Source: Acanthornis magna (Eukaryota > Chordata > Aves > Passeriformes > Acanthizidae). Taken from it: DNA of 64,000 bases. The stretch is taken from assembly GCA_036785705.1 (NCBI GenBank), contig JAWUZG010000036.1:14193501-14257500 (forward strand), written 5' to 3'. Positions 48,831 to 62,284 of the stretch are shown piece by piece. The position numbers and the translations under genes are program-made. Position 1 is the first letter of the stretch; every line of letters begins with the position of its first letter. The notes beneath the pieces are model-generated. The model saw only the letters and a program-made list of their open reading frames with translations. It had not been told where the DNA came from and ran no database searches.

Positions 48831-49625
48831 TGTGCTGGTTTTGCTTGGCCCAGGGTTCTGGAAGATTTTCACCATGTCCAGCAGAGCCAGTCTCTGATGG
48901 CTCTGAAGATGATGGACATGCTGCTGGCCAAACCTGGGCCAATTAGAGATGTTAGTTAGCCTCTGTGAAAACATATTTAAGAAGAAATCAAAACAATGTG
49001 AGCACACACTTCTTTTTAGCTGGAGGAGAAGGAGGAGGTGAAAATATGTGAGGGAGAACAACATGGAGGCACCAAGGTCAGTGGAGAAGGTGGGGGAGGA
49101 TTGCTCCAGGTGCCAGAGCTGAAAACTCTCTGCCAGCCGTGGTGTAGACCATGGGGGAGCAGGTGGTCCCCCTGCAGCCCATGGAGTCCAGGGGATGCAG
49201 ACAACCACCCACAGCCTGTGGGGAGGTGCCCACGCCAGAGGAGCAGGTGGAGGCCTGCAGGAAGCTGTGATCCAGTGGGAGTCCCAGAGACTGAGAGTTG
49301 CAAAGGCCTTGCAAGAGAGAGAAAGGCCTTGCTCCTGGGATGGAAACAGCCTGGCCTCAGCTCAGAAGTCTGCAACTTATGGACAAGAACTCGTGCTGCA
49401 GCAGATTGGGGTAGGTTTGCTGCATGTGAAATTGGACCCATGCCAAAGAAGTTCACAGAGGACTGTCTCTCGTGGGAGGAACCCCACGGCTAAGTAGAGG
49501 ACACTTCTCCCTGATGGACTGACCCTGACCAAAGAAAACCCCCATACCCTGCCCCTCCCTGCCCCTGAGCTGTTGGTTGGAAGGAGGGAGGGGGTGAGCT
49601 GAGAAATGGTGTCTTAATAGGGAGA
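48831..49625 (+). mobile_element. ERVL-like LTR, copy B, 3' end missing
   Basis: The element begins TGTGCTGG exactly where CR1 homology stops. A TATTTAAG block lies near 48973. Successive blocks match copy C (ctggccaa, gtgggggagga, gagcaggtgg, aggaagctgtga, ttcacagaggactgtctc) and, from about 49395, copy A (2690-3158). The match fades near 49625, so roughly the last 300 bp of the LTR is missing. No target duplication can be scored because the 3' edge is lost. The overlapping open frames of 100-150 codons on both strands (49016-49497) reflect GC-rich LTR sequence and are not genes. Confidence 0.75.
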
Positions 49626-49639
49626 GGGGTGAGTAGAGA

Positions 49640-50990
49640 AACAGTGTTTGTAGCAGGTCTTGCCTATGCTGGGACCTCAGAGCTGATGCAGCACTGCAGG
49701 TGGGGTTTCAGCAGAGCAGAGCAGAGGGGCAGAATCCCCTCCCTGGCCCTGCTGCCCACACTGCTTTGGATACAGCCCAGGACATGTTTGGCTTTCTGGG
49801 CTATGAGTGATCACAGCTGGGTCATGTCCACCCTCTCACCCTCTCTGGATCTCTTCATCCCCAGCCTGGATTGATACCAGGGTTTGCTCTGGTCCAGGTA
49901 CAAAACCTTACACTTGGTCTTACTAAATCTCATGAGGGTCCGACAAGCCACTTCTCAAGCTTGCCCAGATCCCTCTGGATGGCATCCCATTCCTCAGGTG
50001 TGTCAACAGCACCAGTCAGCTTGGGGTCATCTGCAAATTTGTTGAGGGTGTACTTGATCCCTTTGTTTATGTCATTGCTGAAGACATTAAATAACTCTGG
50101 TCCCAGTACAGACCCCTAAGGGCACCACTTGTCACTGATGTCCACCCTGAGTCACTGACCACTACTCTCTGGATGTGACCATCCAACCACTTTCTTATTC
50201 ATCTAACAGTCCACCCACTGAATCCCTCTCTCGCCAATTTGGAGAGAAGGATGTTGTGGTGGACTGTGTCAAAGGCTTTATAGAGTTCAGATAAATGACA
50301 TCTGTAATCCTTCCCTTGTCCACTGGTGGAGTCATTCCATCATAGAAGGCCACTGGGTTGGTCAGACAGGACTTGCCCTTGGTGCTGGCTGTCACCTCCC
50401 TGTCCTCCATGTGCCTTAGCACAGCTTCTATGAGGAGCTGTTCCATGATCTTCCCAGGCACAGAAGTGAGGTTGAGAGCTTGGTAGTTCACAGCATTTTC
50501 TTTTCTACCCATTTTGAAGATGGGTACAATGTTTCCCCTTATCCAGGCACCTGGGAGTTCACTTGATTGCCATGAATTTTCTAATATCATGGAGAGTGGC
50601 TTGGGAACTACATCATCCAATTCCCTGAGGACTCTGGGATGCATCTCACCAGGTCCAACAAACTCATGTATGCTCAGGTTCCTCAGATGGCCATGAACCT
50701 GATCTTCACTTATAGTAAGAGGGACTTTGCTCCTCCAGTCCCCATACTGCTGTCCATCCATTCATAAGGTGTGGGAAGAGAGCGCCATTGAAGACTGAGG
50801 CAAGAAAATTATTGAGTACCTCAGTCTTCTTCCAGTTTTGCCAGTTTAACAGCACTGTTTATCAGGTGGTATGTTTTCTTTCACCTTCCTTTTCTGATTA
50901 GCATACCTGTAGAAGCCCTTCCTGTGACTCTTTGCATCTCTTGCCAGCTTCAATAGTAGGGTTGATCTTGCCTAGTTTTACTAATCTTCA
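49640..50990 (-). mobile_element. CR1 LINE reverse transcriptase region, decayed
   Basis: Reading the minus strand from 50990, this follows CR1 ORF2 from the linker after the endonuclease into the reverse transcriptase. A 188-codon open stretch (50761-50195) includes [10 protein letters not shown] and [18 protein letters not shown] one-base deletion then shifts motif A (VIYLN, with Asn where the catalytic Asp is expected). Motif C survives as KFADDPKL at about 50025, followed by the [15 protein letters not shown] block at about 49980. Nearer 49640 the C-terminal part of ORF2 (ILPLCSALL-type block) is recognisable. Both CR1 ends are missing here: the 5' end is truncated near 50990, and the 3' part lies beyond LTR copy B at 48700-48830. 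Confidence 0.92.
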
Positions 50991-53900
50991 CACTGGACCT
51001 AGAACTAACTGCATCTAGAACAAAGTCCATAAGAACTGTGCAGAACACAAAATTTGTTTAATCTACTTCTTAAGAAATATGCAAGAACATTACACAAAAT
51101 GAAGTTTTTACCCTTACAGGAATCTGTGCTTTTAAAAAAATGCATTTCAATTGCAAAGGTATTATGTCTTAAGCAGCTGTATGATGCAGTGTTTATTAGA
51201 GAGCAGAGTCATCGAAGATTAATTGCAATCATAACTCCAGTCCAAGCTAACTATTGTTTTGCTTTATTGCAATGTGACTTCTAATTAAATTCTCCTGGTC
51301 CTCCACCTAAATAAATTTAATCTCGGGATCACCATTGAAAATTAACAGGGCTATTCCCTTTTAAAGAAAGAGAATGCACGGGTGCAAATAAACCTGTCTT
51401 TTAACATCCTTTCTGCCCCATTTGTACGTGGCAGAGGCTCCTTTCACCATCAGAGTCAGCCACTAGAGTTGGAAAGAATCATTTTAATGATGTCTGATTT
51501 CTTGCCCTTGGAAGAATTTGCTGAGATCTACCCTAAATCCAGTATGAATGTGGTAAGCTGATTCACCAGGTGTAAGAACCTCAATAAGAGGTGTAACTAA
51601 TGTTGAAAAACATCTCTATTTGAAGGCAAAGCCTATTAAAAATTCAAGGGTATTGTTGGTTGTCCTTGGGGTATGAAATGATACTGCTAAACTACTGCAG
51701 TTAAGCATACAGTGAGTAGAAAGCTATGAAAAATTGAGGACAGCTTTATTTGGTCTGTTGTCAGAATCTAGGCTTTACATATAGGTGCTGGGTCTGCTCT
51801 AGAAGATAATACACTGCCATCATGAACCATGCAGAATGAGAGAATTCCTGATTCTGATATTCACCTTTGCTGTCAAGGAAGTGGTTACACTGCCTCCATA
51901 GCTGCATCAAGGGACAAGAAGGCAATATAAGACTGGGCTAGCCCTGTAAACATGTAGATAAAATTAACCACTGCCTAAAGCAAGCTTAGTCAAAACCTGT
52001 GCTTTTTCACTCAGATTAATTTGAAGCATTATTTTTGATCCGGCATACCCATTGAAAATTGTCCATCGTGTTCATGCATTAAAGGTGAATCTCAATTCTT
52101 TTTTTCACATTGCTATTGGTTAGTGCTAAGATACATGTTATTGTAACAGTCACCAAATTCATAAACCATCTTGACAGGAAATATTCGTTACAGCTGATAT
52201 AGAGTGATCTAGGCCAGGGTTTAGAGATGCTCACTTTGAAGCATATTAGAGGTCATTAAAGAAATGTTGGATGGTCATAAAAGCCTGAAACATTCAATCA
52301 GTAATTTTTCCTTTAAATTGCTCTAGTAATAAAGTTTTATAGGCAGTTTGTACCACTCAGAATTATATGCCATTCAGTTATTCAATTTTTCATGTTCAGA
52401 TTATATTTGCAGCTGAGACACTGCTGTAGATGTGTTTATTATATCAGGATATTAAGTAGAGAAGCTTGAACTCTGGGAAAATAAAGTTGGAAATCTGTTA
52501 AGATATTCTTCAAATCGTGCAGGCCCAGGAAATTTAATCATTACCTAAGTATCTCTTTGTATATTATTCCATACTTATTTTGCAGTCTACTAATCTGTCT
52601 CAGATTTTGTACAGAAGGTTTACCTACTCAAATGGGAATTGTTGAAGTTTGCAGTGGAAAAGAAAAATATTTTGGATGGTTTATGTAGACACCAGACTAC
52701 TTTTTCTAAAGTTAATTGCCCACTTTTAGTAAAAAAAAAAAAAAAGATACACAGGATTTGAAGTGCTTGTAACATATAACTGTGTTTTCTTTATAGATAG
52801 CAGTGGAATAAAAATTTAGATGTAAAAACATACTCCACTGTATTTATAGACTTGGAAAGGTACTAATGTGGGAAAATTGAATTTGATACTTAAATTTAAT
52901 ATAATTTATGGGTATTTTAGGAAAAAAAGTTCATAAATGGTTTTGTTTTTCACTGGCATGTTCATATTTTGTCAATATTTCTTCTTCTCTTCTTTGTTTT
53001 AGACCATAAAATCTTCTGCTGGTTCCCATCTTCCAGAAATACATCTGTAGACCAGACATTATTACTGAACCTTTTCCAGGATAGGCATTCAAAGGGAGGA
53101 CAAATCTAAATGATCTTTAACCTTTATAAAGTATACTTACCCTTTGTATTGCTCTGCCAATCTGTGAAAAAGGCTTTCAAATTTCAGAGATTTTAAACTT
53201 TCATTTACTTGCAATTCTGCATATTTATGAGAGTCATATGCCCTTTTCAGCTTTTAAAGTGTTTTAGAGCAATGTGTAATTAAAGGAAAAGATCATATCT
53301 AAGACTTCAAATACATATACTCTTGCAGTGAAAAATGAGATTAAAGATACTATTTTGGTCTCTAATCTTACCTCTTCATTTTCTAGCCAAAATGGTATTA
53401 GCTTCTTTATGTGTAGCTGACTCACCAAAGCAGCAGCACTTCCATGCTCATATTTTAAATAATCAGCAGTCTATTTTTATTAATTTGTCAAAAAATAAAG
53501 ATGTGAGAAAAAATCTGAGTTATTTGCAATAACAGCAAAGGGTTTTGCTTTAAATAATTAATACCTTGCTATGACTCATAACTGGTGCAAACAGCCAGAG
53601 GAGCTTTCTTTTTTTTTATTTTTTAAATTCACAGATTAATTAATTAAAACCCCCAAAATGTTCTATCTCATAAATCAATACCAGCAGTAACCGAGGAGTC
53701 AAATGGCAATCAGATGCTGGGTATTTCTTCTTGTCTGGCTGCTGAAGGTGTGACAGTGTCCCTTGTCCCCAGCCATGGTCTGGGAGCTGGAGGGGCTATA
53801 GGACCAAGTTGCCTGCTGGTACTCAGTGACCAACTAAACAATTTCACTTCAATTTTCTTTCTAGCATACATGTGAAATGTGTGTGGTGGCCTGCAAGACA

Positions 53901-54121
53901 TTTAGGAGGGTGACAATAATCTTGAAATTTTCATTTTCAGGAAAAAATTATTTTCCAAGAAGCCTAATCTGTCTAATCTATGTTTCTTTGAATGAAGTTC
54001 AAGGTGACAAGAATTTCCTTTTTTCAGTTTAAAGCATTCTGTTGGTGTTTCTGTCTTTTGGGGTGTTTTGGTCTTTTTGAATGTTTCACATATTTCCATA
54101 ATAAATAAAGAAGTGATCATG
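50991..54121. other. Non-coding unique stretch, possible conserved element
   Basis: No gene or transposon was recognised. The part at 51030-51420 is dense in TTAATTGCAAT, TTGCAAT and TAATTAA motifs and has the look of a conserved non-coding element, but only alignment could show this. An A15 run lies at 52731-52745. The frame at 53335-53532 has no recognisable domain. Confidence 0.45.
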
Positions 54122-54172
54122 CAGTTTGACTACATGATTGTTGTAGGTCTTTTCCAACTGAACCAACCTATT
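54122..54172 (+). mobile_element. Very short CR1 3' tail
   Basis: tttgactacatgattgttg followed by taggtcttttccaactgaac matches the last 50 bp or so of a CR1 subfamily ending. The terminal repeat is short and degraded (aacctattag). Confidence 0.65.
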
Positions 54173-57100
54173 AGAAATTAAATTAAGCTTTTACTTAACA
54201 AGCAAAATCTGACCCTGGAGTGTCAGCATCTATTCTTACTTTTATGTATTTTTTTGTCTTTTTCAACTGCCACGGAAAAGGGTTAGTAAAATAAATTAAT
54301 GCTTGTCTAAAACCTACATATGTATTTTACATAGTTAAATTTTAGAACAAATGGAAAGTGCAGGTTTTTTTACAGCTGTTCTGTAACTTGTGATAACCAG
54401 AGAACTCGAAAGTATTAAACTTGTCTGTGTAGGTATGGCTCCTGTTGGTAGGTCTTGACATAGCTAGGCATGATCTGACCACATTTTTGTTTTAATCTCC
54501 AAATGTATTCACAGCATTCTTCTGGAAAACCCCTGCAGATAATTATTCTAGAACGTCTTTTATGAATGGATTCACTGCATAGGTTATGGGTGTCCTCTTC
54601 TCCTAGAGAATCAGTAGGAACACTGTATTGGAAACTACATCATTTGTAGATACCAAATATTAACTCTGAATTAATAATAACCTCTCTTTTCTGAAATCTG
54701 TATCCACAAAATCAACAGTCATGACTATAAGGTCAGCATATTACAAAATTATAAGATCATACTTCTTACTACCGTATGTGCCAAATTTTTGATACAACCA
54801 TTAATTCCTTCTGTAATCTTTCCTGTACTTACCTAATTATCTATACTTAATTATTCAGCATAAGCTCTGGGTTTCAGATATTACCTGCAGTACTGTGACA
54901 GTACAATAAGGCACGATGGATTGTTCCACACACTGTGAGAAAAAACAAACCAAAAGAGATGTTGCATAAAATGATATTAACCCTGTGGAAATGGTGGAAG
55001 CTGTATTTTGCTGTGTTAGTGAGGGCTAATTAACATAGTCTCACAGTAATCTGATACAGGAGAAAAGTGTGTATGTAGAAAAATGAGAGTACTGTCTAAA
55101 AGGGTAAACTGACTGATAGCTGAGAAGTGTTTTCAACATCTGTTTGCAGCCTGAACACTGTTCTTGGAAGAGAAGCCTTTAACCTCCATAAAGATCCACC
55201 ATCAGCTGGTGTAAATTCCTTTTCTTTTTATGCTGAGATGTAAAATGATATCTCAGGATCACCTCAAGCTGTGCCTGACATCTACTGAGGATTAGAGTAG
55301 CTTGATTCCCTGCAGAACTGAAATCAGCCTTAGTCAGACAGAAGCTCCTCATTTCACATGAGCAAGGCTAAGCAAAAGACTCCAAGGCCAGTTGCTGGCA
55401 CAGTTTTTAGTTGCCAACAGCCTGCATGTATCTTACACTACTTTTCTCATTTTCTTTTTTTCAACCTCTTGCGTTTGGAAGTTAAACTGCCCACTATTGC
55501 TATTGTACCAGAAAATGAAAGAGCAGCTTTTTTTCAGGCAACATCAGATGATAATAATGTGGATTTGGTGGTGAGAGTTGCAAAGACCCTTTCTCTCAGG
55601 CCTGAGTATCAGCCTTGTTTTTCATCTTGTGTCTCTGTCTCACCATTTTTCCCTCATCCTCTCTGCTTTTCTTGACTTTGTACTGCTCTGTGGATCAGAT
55701 GAGCAAGCAATGAAGTTAAAATATGTGGACCTGGAACAAGTGAAACTAAGTGCCTCATGTGCCGAAATTCTCACACACTCTAATCCTTCTTTCATTTTGC
55801 TGCGTTGTTGTGAGGTTGATCAACACTAGGTTAGAATCAGCTGAAGAATAGTAGAACTCTACAAAATTCAGGGCGAGTTTCTAATATGGTCACTTTGGCC
55901 TCAGAGGCACAATCTTGAAAGATCTTTCTTGTAATCATGAGGAGCTGTCTGTGTAAAGCTGGTGAAAAATCAATTCTGAAGCAGAAAGATCAAAAGAAAC
56001 CCTAGACTAACTGTGTGAGTACCAAAAGGTAAATAAATGTGGAACTAGATGTAAAGTGACTGGGGCAATGACAGAGAAAAATGCAAAGCAAGATGGATCA
56101 TGAAAGAGAGTATTAGTTTCTAATCTCTTTCTAACACCTAATTCACTGCAATAATATTAGCAGATGTTAGGAAAACATTTTTCTTCATTTTCATTGCTTC
56201 ACATATTCATTTCTTAGCCACAGGTTGTGCCTTTTCCTATCTTTCATTCACTCGCATCTTGTTTTCTGTCTCATTTTATTTTCTTTGGGTCATGTTTTGA
56301 CAGGCACTAAACACAAGCAACTTGCATCAGTCTGATTGTATTTGTCTAGCACTCAGCAAGGAGCTGATCTGAAGTTCATTGACATTACCATTGAGTTAGG
56401 GGACTGGATCCTACCCAGTGCTCAGCAGCTTTCAGAGTCTGTGATCCACTGCTCCGATAAAGTGCTGTGTGAGCAGCTGTGCACAGGAGGCCTGCCTATT
56501 TCCATGTCTTATTTAAACATTATCGAAAATATATTTTTATAACTCTCTATACATCCTTCACATGCGGTGCTGTGGGATTTGCTGGACTATTGATTGATAG
56601 ATCTAATAATCTAAGAATCTCCTAAAGCATTAATGAAGGGAGGTTTCCTGAAAGTCATGACTGTTAATACACAGTCTGTATAAGAATTGCTAGTGGCATT
56701 GGGAAAATGCTATGAGATATAAAGTCCTGTGGAAAACAAGTAAGGAATTTACATTTAATTAATATAGGCTGGTCTTATGGCCTTTGATACAGATGGGATA
56801 TGGTAATCTGTGTCAGGATGTGTATGTGTAACACGAAATCAAACCTGGTATTAATCCCGTACTTGCCAAAGTGACATGGATTTTGGACCTAGCCTCCTCG
56901 TGGGCATTCATCTATTAGCATTTGGTTGAAAGAAGTGTGTAAGAGCTATCCTGAAGGTGAACCTGCGGTCATGATTCATGAGAAGACCTTGAAGCTGGAA
57001 ATTCTGGACACCAAATATGCCATCTCTGAGGGATCACAGTGCTCATGTATTTGCTATTTGAGGGTGGCATCAGCAACTATGACAATAGAGTCATGACTTA

Positions 57101-60100
57101 TCTTAATATAAATGTGTAAGAATTTTCTGAGATGCAAAAAAGACTAGGAAAATGCTGCTGAAAATACCAGACATGTTGCAAATTTGATTCTCGGCATTGT
57201 TTTTGCAACATTTTTTCCTCAAAAGGATGGGGAATCATGGAAGACAATATTAAATGCCTCCAACCAGTATTACTTAAATATAGTATACAGCCTCAACTGA
57301 GTCATTGAGCTCATACTGTTGCTATGAGAGTGGTTAGTAAGTCCAGTCCAAGTTTCTTTTAACAGATCAGCCATAACTGAAGCTGATGGTTGCAGTTACC
57401 CCACTCCCCAGCTCTCAACAACTCATCAAACTAACTTTCTTCAACATTAATACCTAAAATTTCAATGCCAGGTGGCAGGTTAATCACCCTGTAGAAGTGG
57501 AGGGAAGTCAAATAAGGGGAAAAAATCAACAAAGGTCTAGAGAAGGCCATCCACTAGGAGACAGAGGATCAGGAGGACAGTTCATGCATGATGAAAACAG
57601 TAAGTTTATGGCATGACAGGCTGTGGGCAGACCTGTGTGTAGTAGCTTTTCTAGTGGCTCTAATGCTGTGCATAAAGAGCCATTCCTGATGTCTCCGTTC
57701 ATAATGTTCACAGCTCTTGATGGGATTCCTAGGCCAGAAGTGAAATCTGGCCAGGCCAGATGCAGCCACCCAAGGTCAGCCCTGCAGCCCGGAGAGTCAG
57801 CCCACAAGCAGAGCTCAGCTGGAAGAAAAATGAAAATATCAGATTTCACACACAGCAAGATGGTGGGGCAGTGGGAGGATTCAGTGGGAGACCTCACTGG
57901 CCCTCTTGACAGACCAGTTTTATCAGTGTCTCTTCCTCTTCCATTTTCTATCCATAACCATTTAAATGTCTGAATGTCTTCAGCTCATTTGTTTCTCAGA
58001 AGGGCAGTCTGATAAAGCAATTTCTGTCCCAGTTTCTGCCACATCACACTTCATTTTCTTTCACAAATGAAAATTAATTTTTAACTGGAAGACATTTTGG
58101 AGGGCATTGCCAGTTGGAACAAAAATTTTGGAAAAATCGGAAAAAGTCTGAGGCTTACAAGTTTAGTGGGGGTTGTTGGAAATATATTTGGAGAGAATCC
58201 GATGAGACAATTTTGCACAATGCATGTAATCTTATACTTCAGTTTGATCTGTAAACATTAGAGCAACCTTATTGTACTGCTTCCATTTCAAATTCGCTAT
58301 CACACGCACCAAGATACTTGAAGGGACTAAATGTTTCTGTAACATCAAATGAGTTGTGTGAAAATTGTGTATCTGATTTGCTCAGGGAAAAGTGATAGAA
58401 GGAACCCATGATATTTGTTATGAGAGTATTGAAAATAAATTACATGAGATTCTTGTATGGTTTTCAATAACAAGGATTCCAACATCAAAGGCACAAAACA
58501 GTCTGTCTCATGCATATATGCATATAACCAATTTAAAAATAGAATATGCTCCTATTAATTTTTTTAAAATCAAATTATTTTACAAATTAAAAGGCTATAG
58601 TCAAAATATAATAATGTATAAAATTTTAGTGAGGTGTACAAATAAATGTAATTAAAGAATAGTCTTCATCTGTGACAACCTTTTGCATAGCCCATTCAAG
58701 AAACTCAACACATCTATAAGCATGGATTTAACAAGCCCATTTTATTTGCTGTCCTAAATTGCCATTTTAAGTAGTTGAGGCTCAGATAGCAACAAATGTT
58801 GTTCTCTGTTGTCTTGTGTGATATTGTCTGTGCTCAGGACTACATAAGACCCTATCAATGGTCAAGAAACCTGCACACTTGGTTAATTTGGTGATATGAT
58901 TGGTTTGCCCACAGGAATGCAGTGTTTCATCACCAATTGATGATTACAGTGGGAGGAGAATTCAATTTTTATTGTCCTCAAGGTCAGCTGCAAAGTCCAC
59001 AGAAGTCATTCATGACCGCATCAGTGAGATGTTTCATTTCCCCATTGGGCATGACCAGTTGCAGTACTGCTGATATTCCAGTGACATGAAAAGCTATGCT
59101 GCAAGTTCTAAGTGAGTGAAAGGCTTAGGGTGTGTCTAATGGTGAAATCTGCATTAAAAGAATAATTAAATCCTTAAATTAATAAGCCCTCAGTGATATT
59201 TAATGTGAAGCCTCTAGGTACCAAAAATGATGGGAACATAAATTTGCTTTATGGGGGGCCCAGGAATCTTTTCTCAGTGTTTATAGCAAAGCTGTGAAGG
59301 TTTGTAAGCAAAATGTAAATCTGTTAACTGAAAACATGCAATCAAGAGATGCATTAGAATTTAAAATATTTGAGATAACTGCATTAGTAAAGATTAACAT
59401 TGCCATGGAAATGAACTGTTGTCAGTCAAGCTGACCTGAAACTATAATTGGCATGCAGGGCAGCCCTTACACCAAAGGACTTTTGCCTTTTATTATTCAG
59501 GATCTATATTAAGGTGATGCTTCAGTACAATCCTTTCACCTCCCACTTTTAAGTAATGTTCTACTTCAAGTGCTAAGGAGACATTGATTACATGTTCATT
59601 AACCAAATGGAAAAATGGAAAAGCAAATGGAAAAAGAAGAAAACATACTACACTCACAGCTCTGCTAAGTACAGATAAAGGCAGGTTTAATAGCTTCCTG
59701 ACCCATTATATGGATAAATATTCCATAGCTTTTATTCTGTCCCAGCAGTTTATGCTGTATTTGTGCTGGTTTGGTCACTTCCGAGAATGGGAATTTCATT
59801 TCACTTTAATCCATCCCAGATGAATAAGAATTGTAAATAACAGACCCAGTGTCACAAAAACGCTAAAAGCAAGCAGGCTATGAGAGCACACTCAGCAGAG
59901 CCACTGCATTCACGTCCCTCAGACACCACATAAATATCTTACAGTGCAGTGGAAGTGGGGGAGTAGCCAGAGCCCCCCACCACACCTGTGCATTGTAAGA
60001 TGGCCCATGGAGTTTGTGTAAGCATGGTTAATGGTTTTGTGCATTTAACAAACAATAAATTAAAATCAGAAGACAGGAAAACTGCTCTGCAGCCATTATG

Positions 60101-62284
60101 CATATCCTCTCCTGAAGCATCAGGACTTAAATGCAGACTCCATCTTCGCAGCTCCTTCCACCAGCTAAAGAAATACTCTAGAGACTCATGGAATTGAACT
60201 TCCTGGCTTTTCCTTTCTTGCTACTTGCAAGCATAACCCTCTGCTAAACATTAGATAAGAAGGGAGGAAGTAGGAGGAGAATAGTAGGAAGGGAAAGCCT
60301 GGCTCTTGTCAGCCCTTGCCTCCACCCCTGCACCCCAGTGGAGAGGCATTGAAGTGAAAGTGCTGGGCAGAGGGGATGCTGCAAAGGGGAGCAGTAAAGA
60401 TAATTTCAACATTTCTGGGGAATAGAGGCACGGGGAAGGGTTGCTAATCCTTCTCTGGCCAGTCCTGAAATCCACTCTGGTTGTTCCCAGACTCCTCTGA
60501 GCCCCTGCAGCCCCTCAGGTAATCTGTGATTCCTTAGCACTAGTCCCTGGCTCTCCTGAGGAGCCTGCTCAGAGCCTGCGTCTCGCCTTCAGAGTGTGTG
60601 TGGAGGCTTGAGGCAATGTGAGAGAGAATGCAGTAGGCACAAAAACAACTAAAGGGCAAACAAAATACCTGTTTTCATAATAACTGAGAAAACAGATTCA
60701 AACGGATTCATTTGGGTTTAGCATACTGTGCTTTAAAGTCTTCTTGTCACACCAGGAATGAAATGTTGAAAGAGAGCATGTATTGATAATTTCCTGATGT
60801 AACACAATGTTGAAGAAACATGTACCAAAGTATATTGTCTGATTTGCAGTGTATGGGCAGTTATTATTTTCCATTTAAGAGTGAATGAAGGAAGTATCAG
60901 ATGTGTAGTTAGCTGCAGAACTTGGAAATAGTAGAGATATTGTGAATGTCCCATAAAGTTGTGTGCTTTATAAAAATGGGCAGATGGACAAGCATCCTTT
61001 ATTTGCTTGATTTTATCAGATATATGGTCCAAATCCTTATTTTTAGCTCAAAACACATTATTTTGTGAGAGGTATGTATCAACAAATGTCACTGTATGGC
61101 TGGAAAGCTCTTTATGTTCCTCAATATTTTCTGCTGTGTGAGATGAGTTATATCACAATCACAATACCATTATGGGAGCAGGCTTTAAACTGGGGTTGAA
61201 CAGGGTACAAAATTGCTACAGACATTGTATCTGTCTTGACTTACACTATAGATTCCCAGCATGAATATTTGCAAGAAAGAGACTTTTGTCAATTCTGGAA
61301 ACCAAGCCTTTCAACTAAACATAAGGATACCACAGAATAAATTTTGGAATTAGAAGAAAACACTGGGGAAAAAATAAGGTGAAGTCAAGAAATGGTGCTT
61401 CCAAAGGTTTCAAAAACATGTGGATTTCTTTATGGTCTTATTTGGACACTCCTGGCCATCTCAGCCAAAAGCATCTGCCCACCATTGACATGAAGGAAGG
61501 GCCGCAGAGGCTGAGGGGCAGTCCATCTCTCAGCCTGAAGTTTCTTTGGGGAGCAGTACTCAAAGGCCCCATACACAAGAATGTGGAACACATTCTACAA
61601 AATTTAAACACCACAAGGAACTTTTTTCATGCCATTAAATTCCCCTGTCTGTGAGGCAGGATATGTTCCTAGTGGGCAAAAGTTTCAATGTAGTTGAAGA
61701 TTAAGGTTTTGCGTTCCCTAAACATGCTGTTAATATTCAGTAAATAATTGATATCTTCATGCAAATGGGATGAGTTTTCTCCATCCACAACTCTCCTAAA
61801 CTGCAATAAGGATCAGGTGCTGTAGGTCCTTCTGTTGCTATAGTGATGCAGGCTATAGAGGTTTTCAAATCAGTAGGGAGATTATCCAAGCTGTCAAAGT
61901 GAAACACAATCTTTAAGATAGCTGGAGAGGTCAAGATAACATCTGAAGAGTGGCAGGGGACTAGCTGAATGCAAGCTATTCAGTTTCTGGACAAGGCCAT
62001 AGCAGTAGAAATACTGCTAGGATATAAATAGGAGGAACTGCCCTGGGGTGCTGTGTACAGGCAGGACAGCTGAACTGCTAAAGCTCAGTGGTGGGCTGAT
62101 GAGTCTAATGACACAAGACAGTTTTTTTGCAGAGTCACCTGAAAATACACCCCGGACTTCTGCTTGTCCCAGCTACATCCCAGCTCCGGATATAATAAAT
62201 GCATATCTGCTGTTCCTCACTGCCCTAGTTCAGGCGGGAAAGAAACATGGCTATGCAGGTCTAGAGAAAGGCACAACATTTTCA
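54173..62284. other. Non-coding unique stretch (about 8 kb)
   Basis: No gene or transposon was recognised. Open frames at 55358-55675 and 57526-57973 have no recognisable domain, and the latter overlap on opposite strands. An AT-rich, low-CpG region at 58180-58680 and the 200 bp around 59380-59580 could be conserved non-coding DNA. The part at 60280-60600 is somewhat GC-richer. Confidence 0.5.
59399..59412. promoter_or_regulatory. Weak X-box-like (RFX) motif
   Basis: attgccatggaaat matches the palindromic RFX pattern at 11 of 14 positions. Functional use is unproven. Confidence 0.2.

Noticed and set aside
49016..49497. Overlapping frames of 100-151 codons on both strands
   Set aside because: They fall within LTR copy B; both strands are open because of GC-rich composition, and the segment aligns to other LTR copies.
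52731..52745. A15 run as the tail of a processed pseudogene
   Set aside because: No coding homology or polyadenylation signal precedes it, no target duplication was seen, and avian CR1 rarely makes processed pseudogenes. The same applies to A14 at 942-955.
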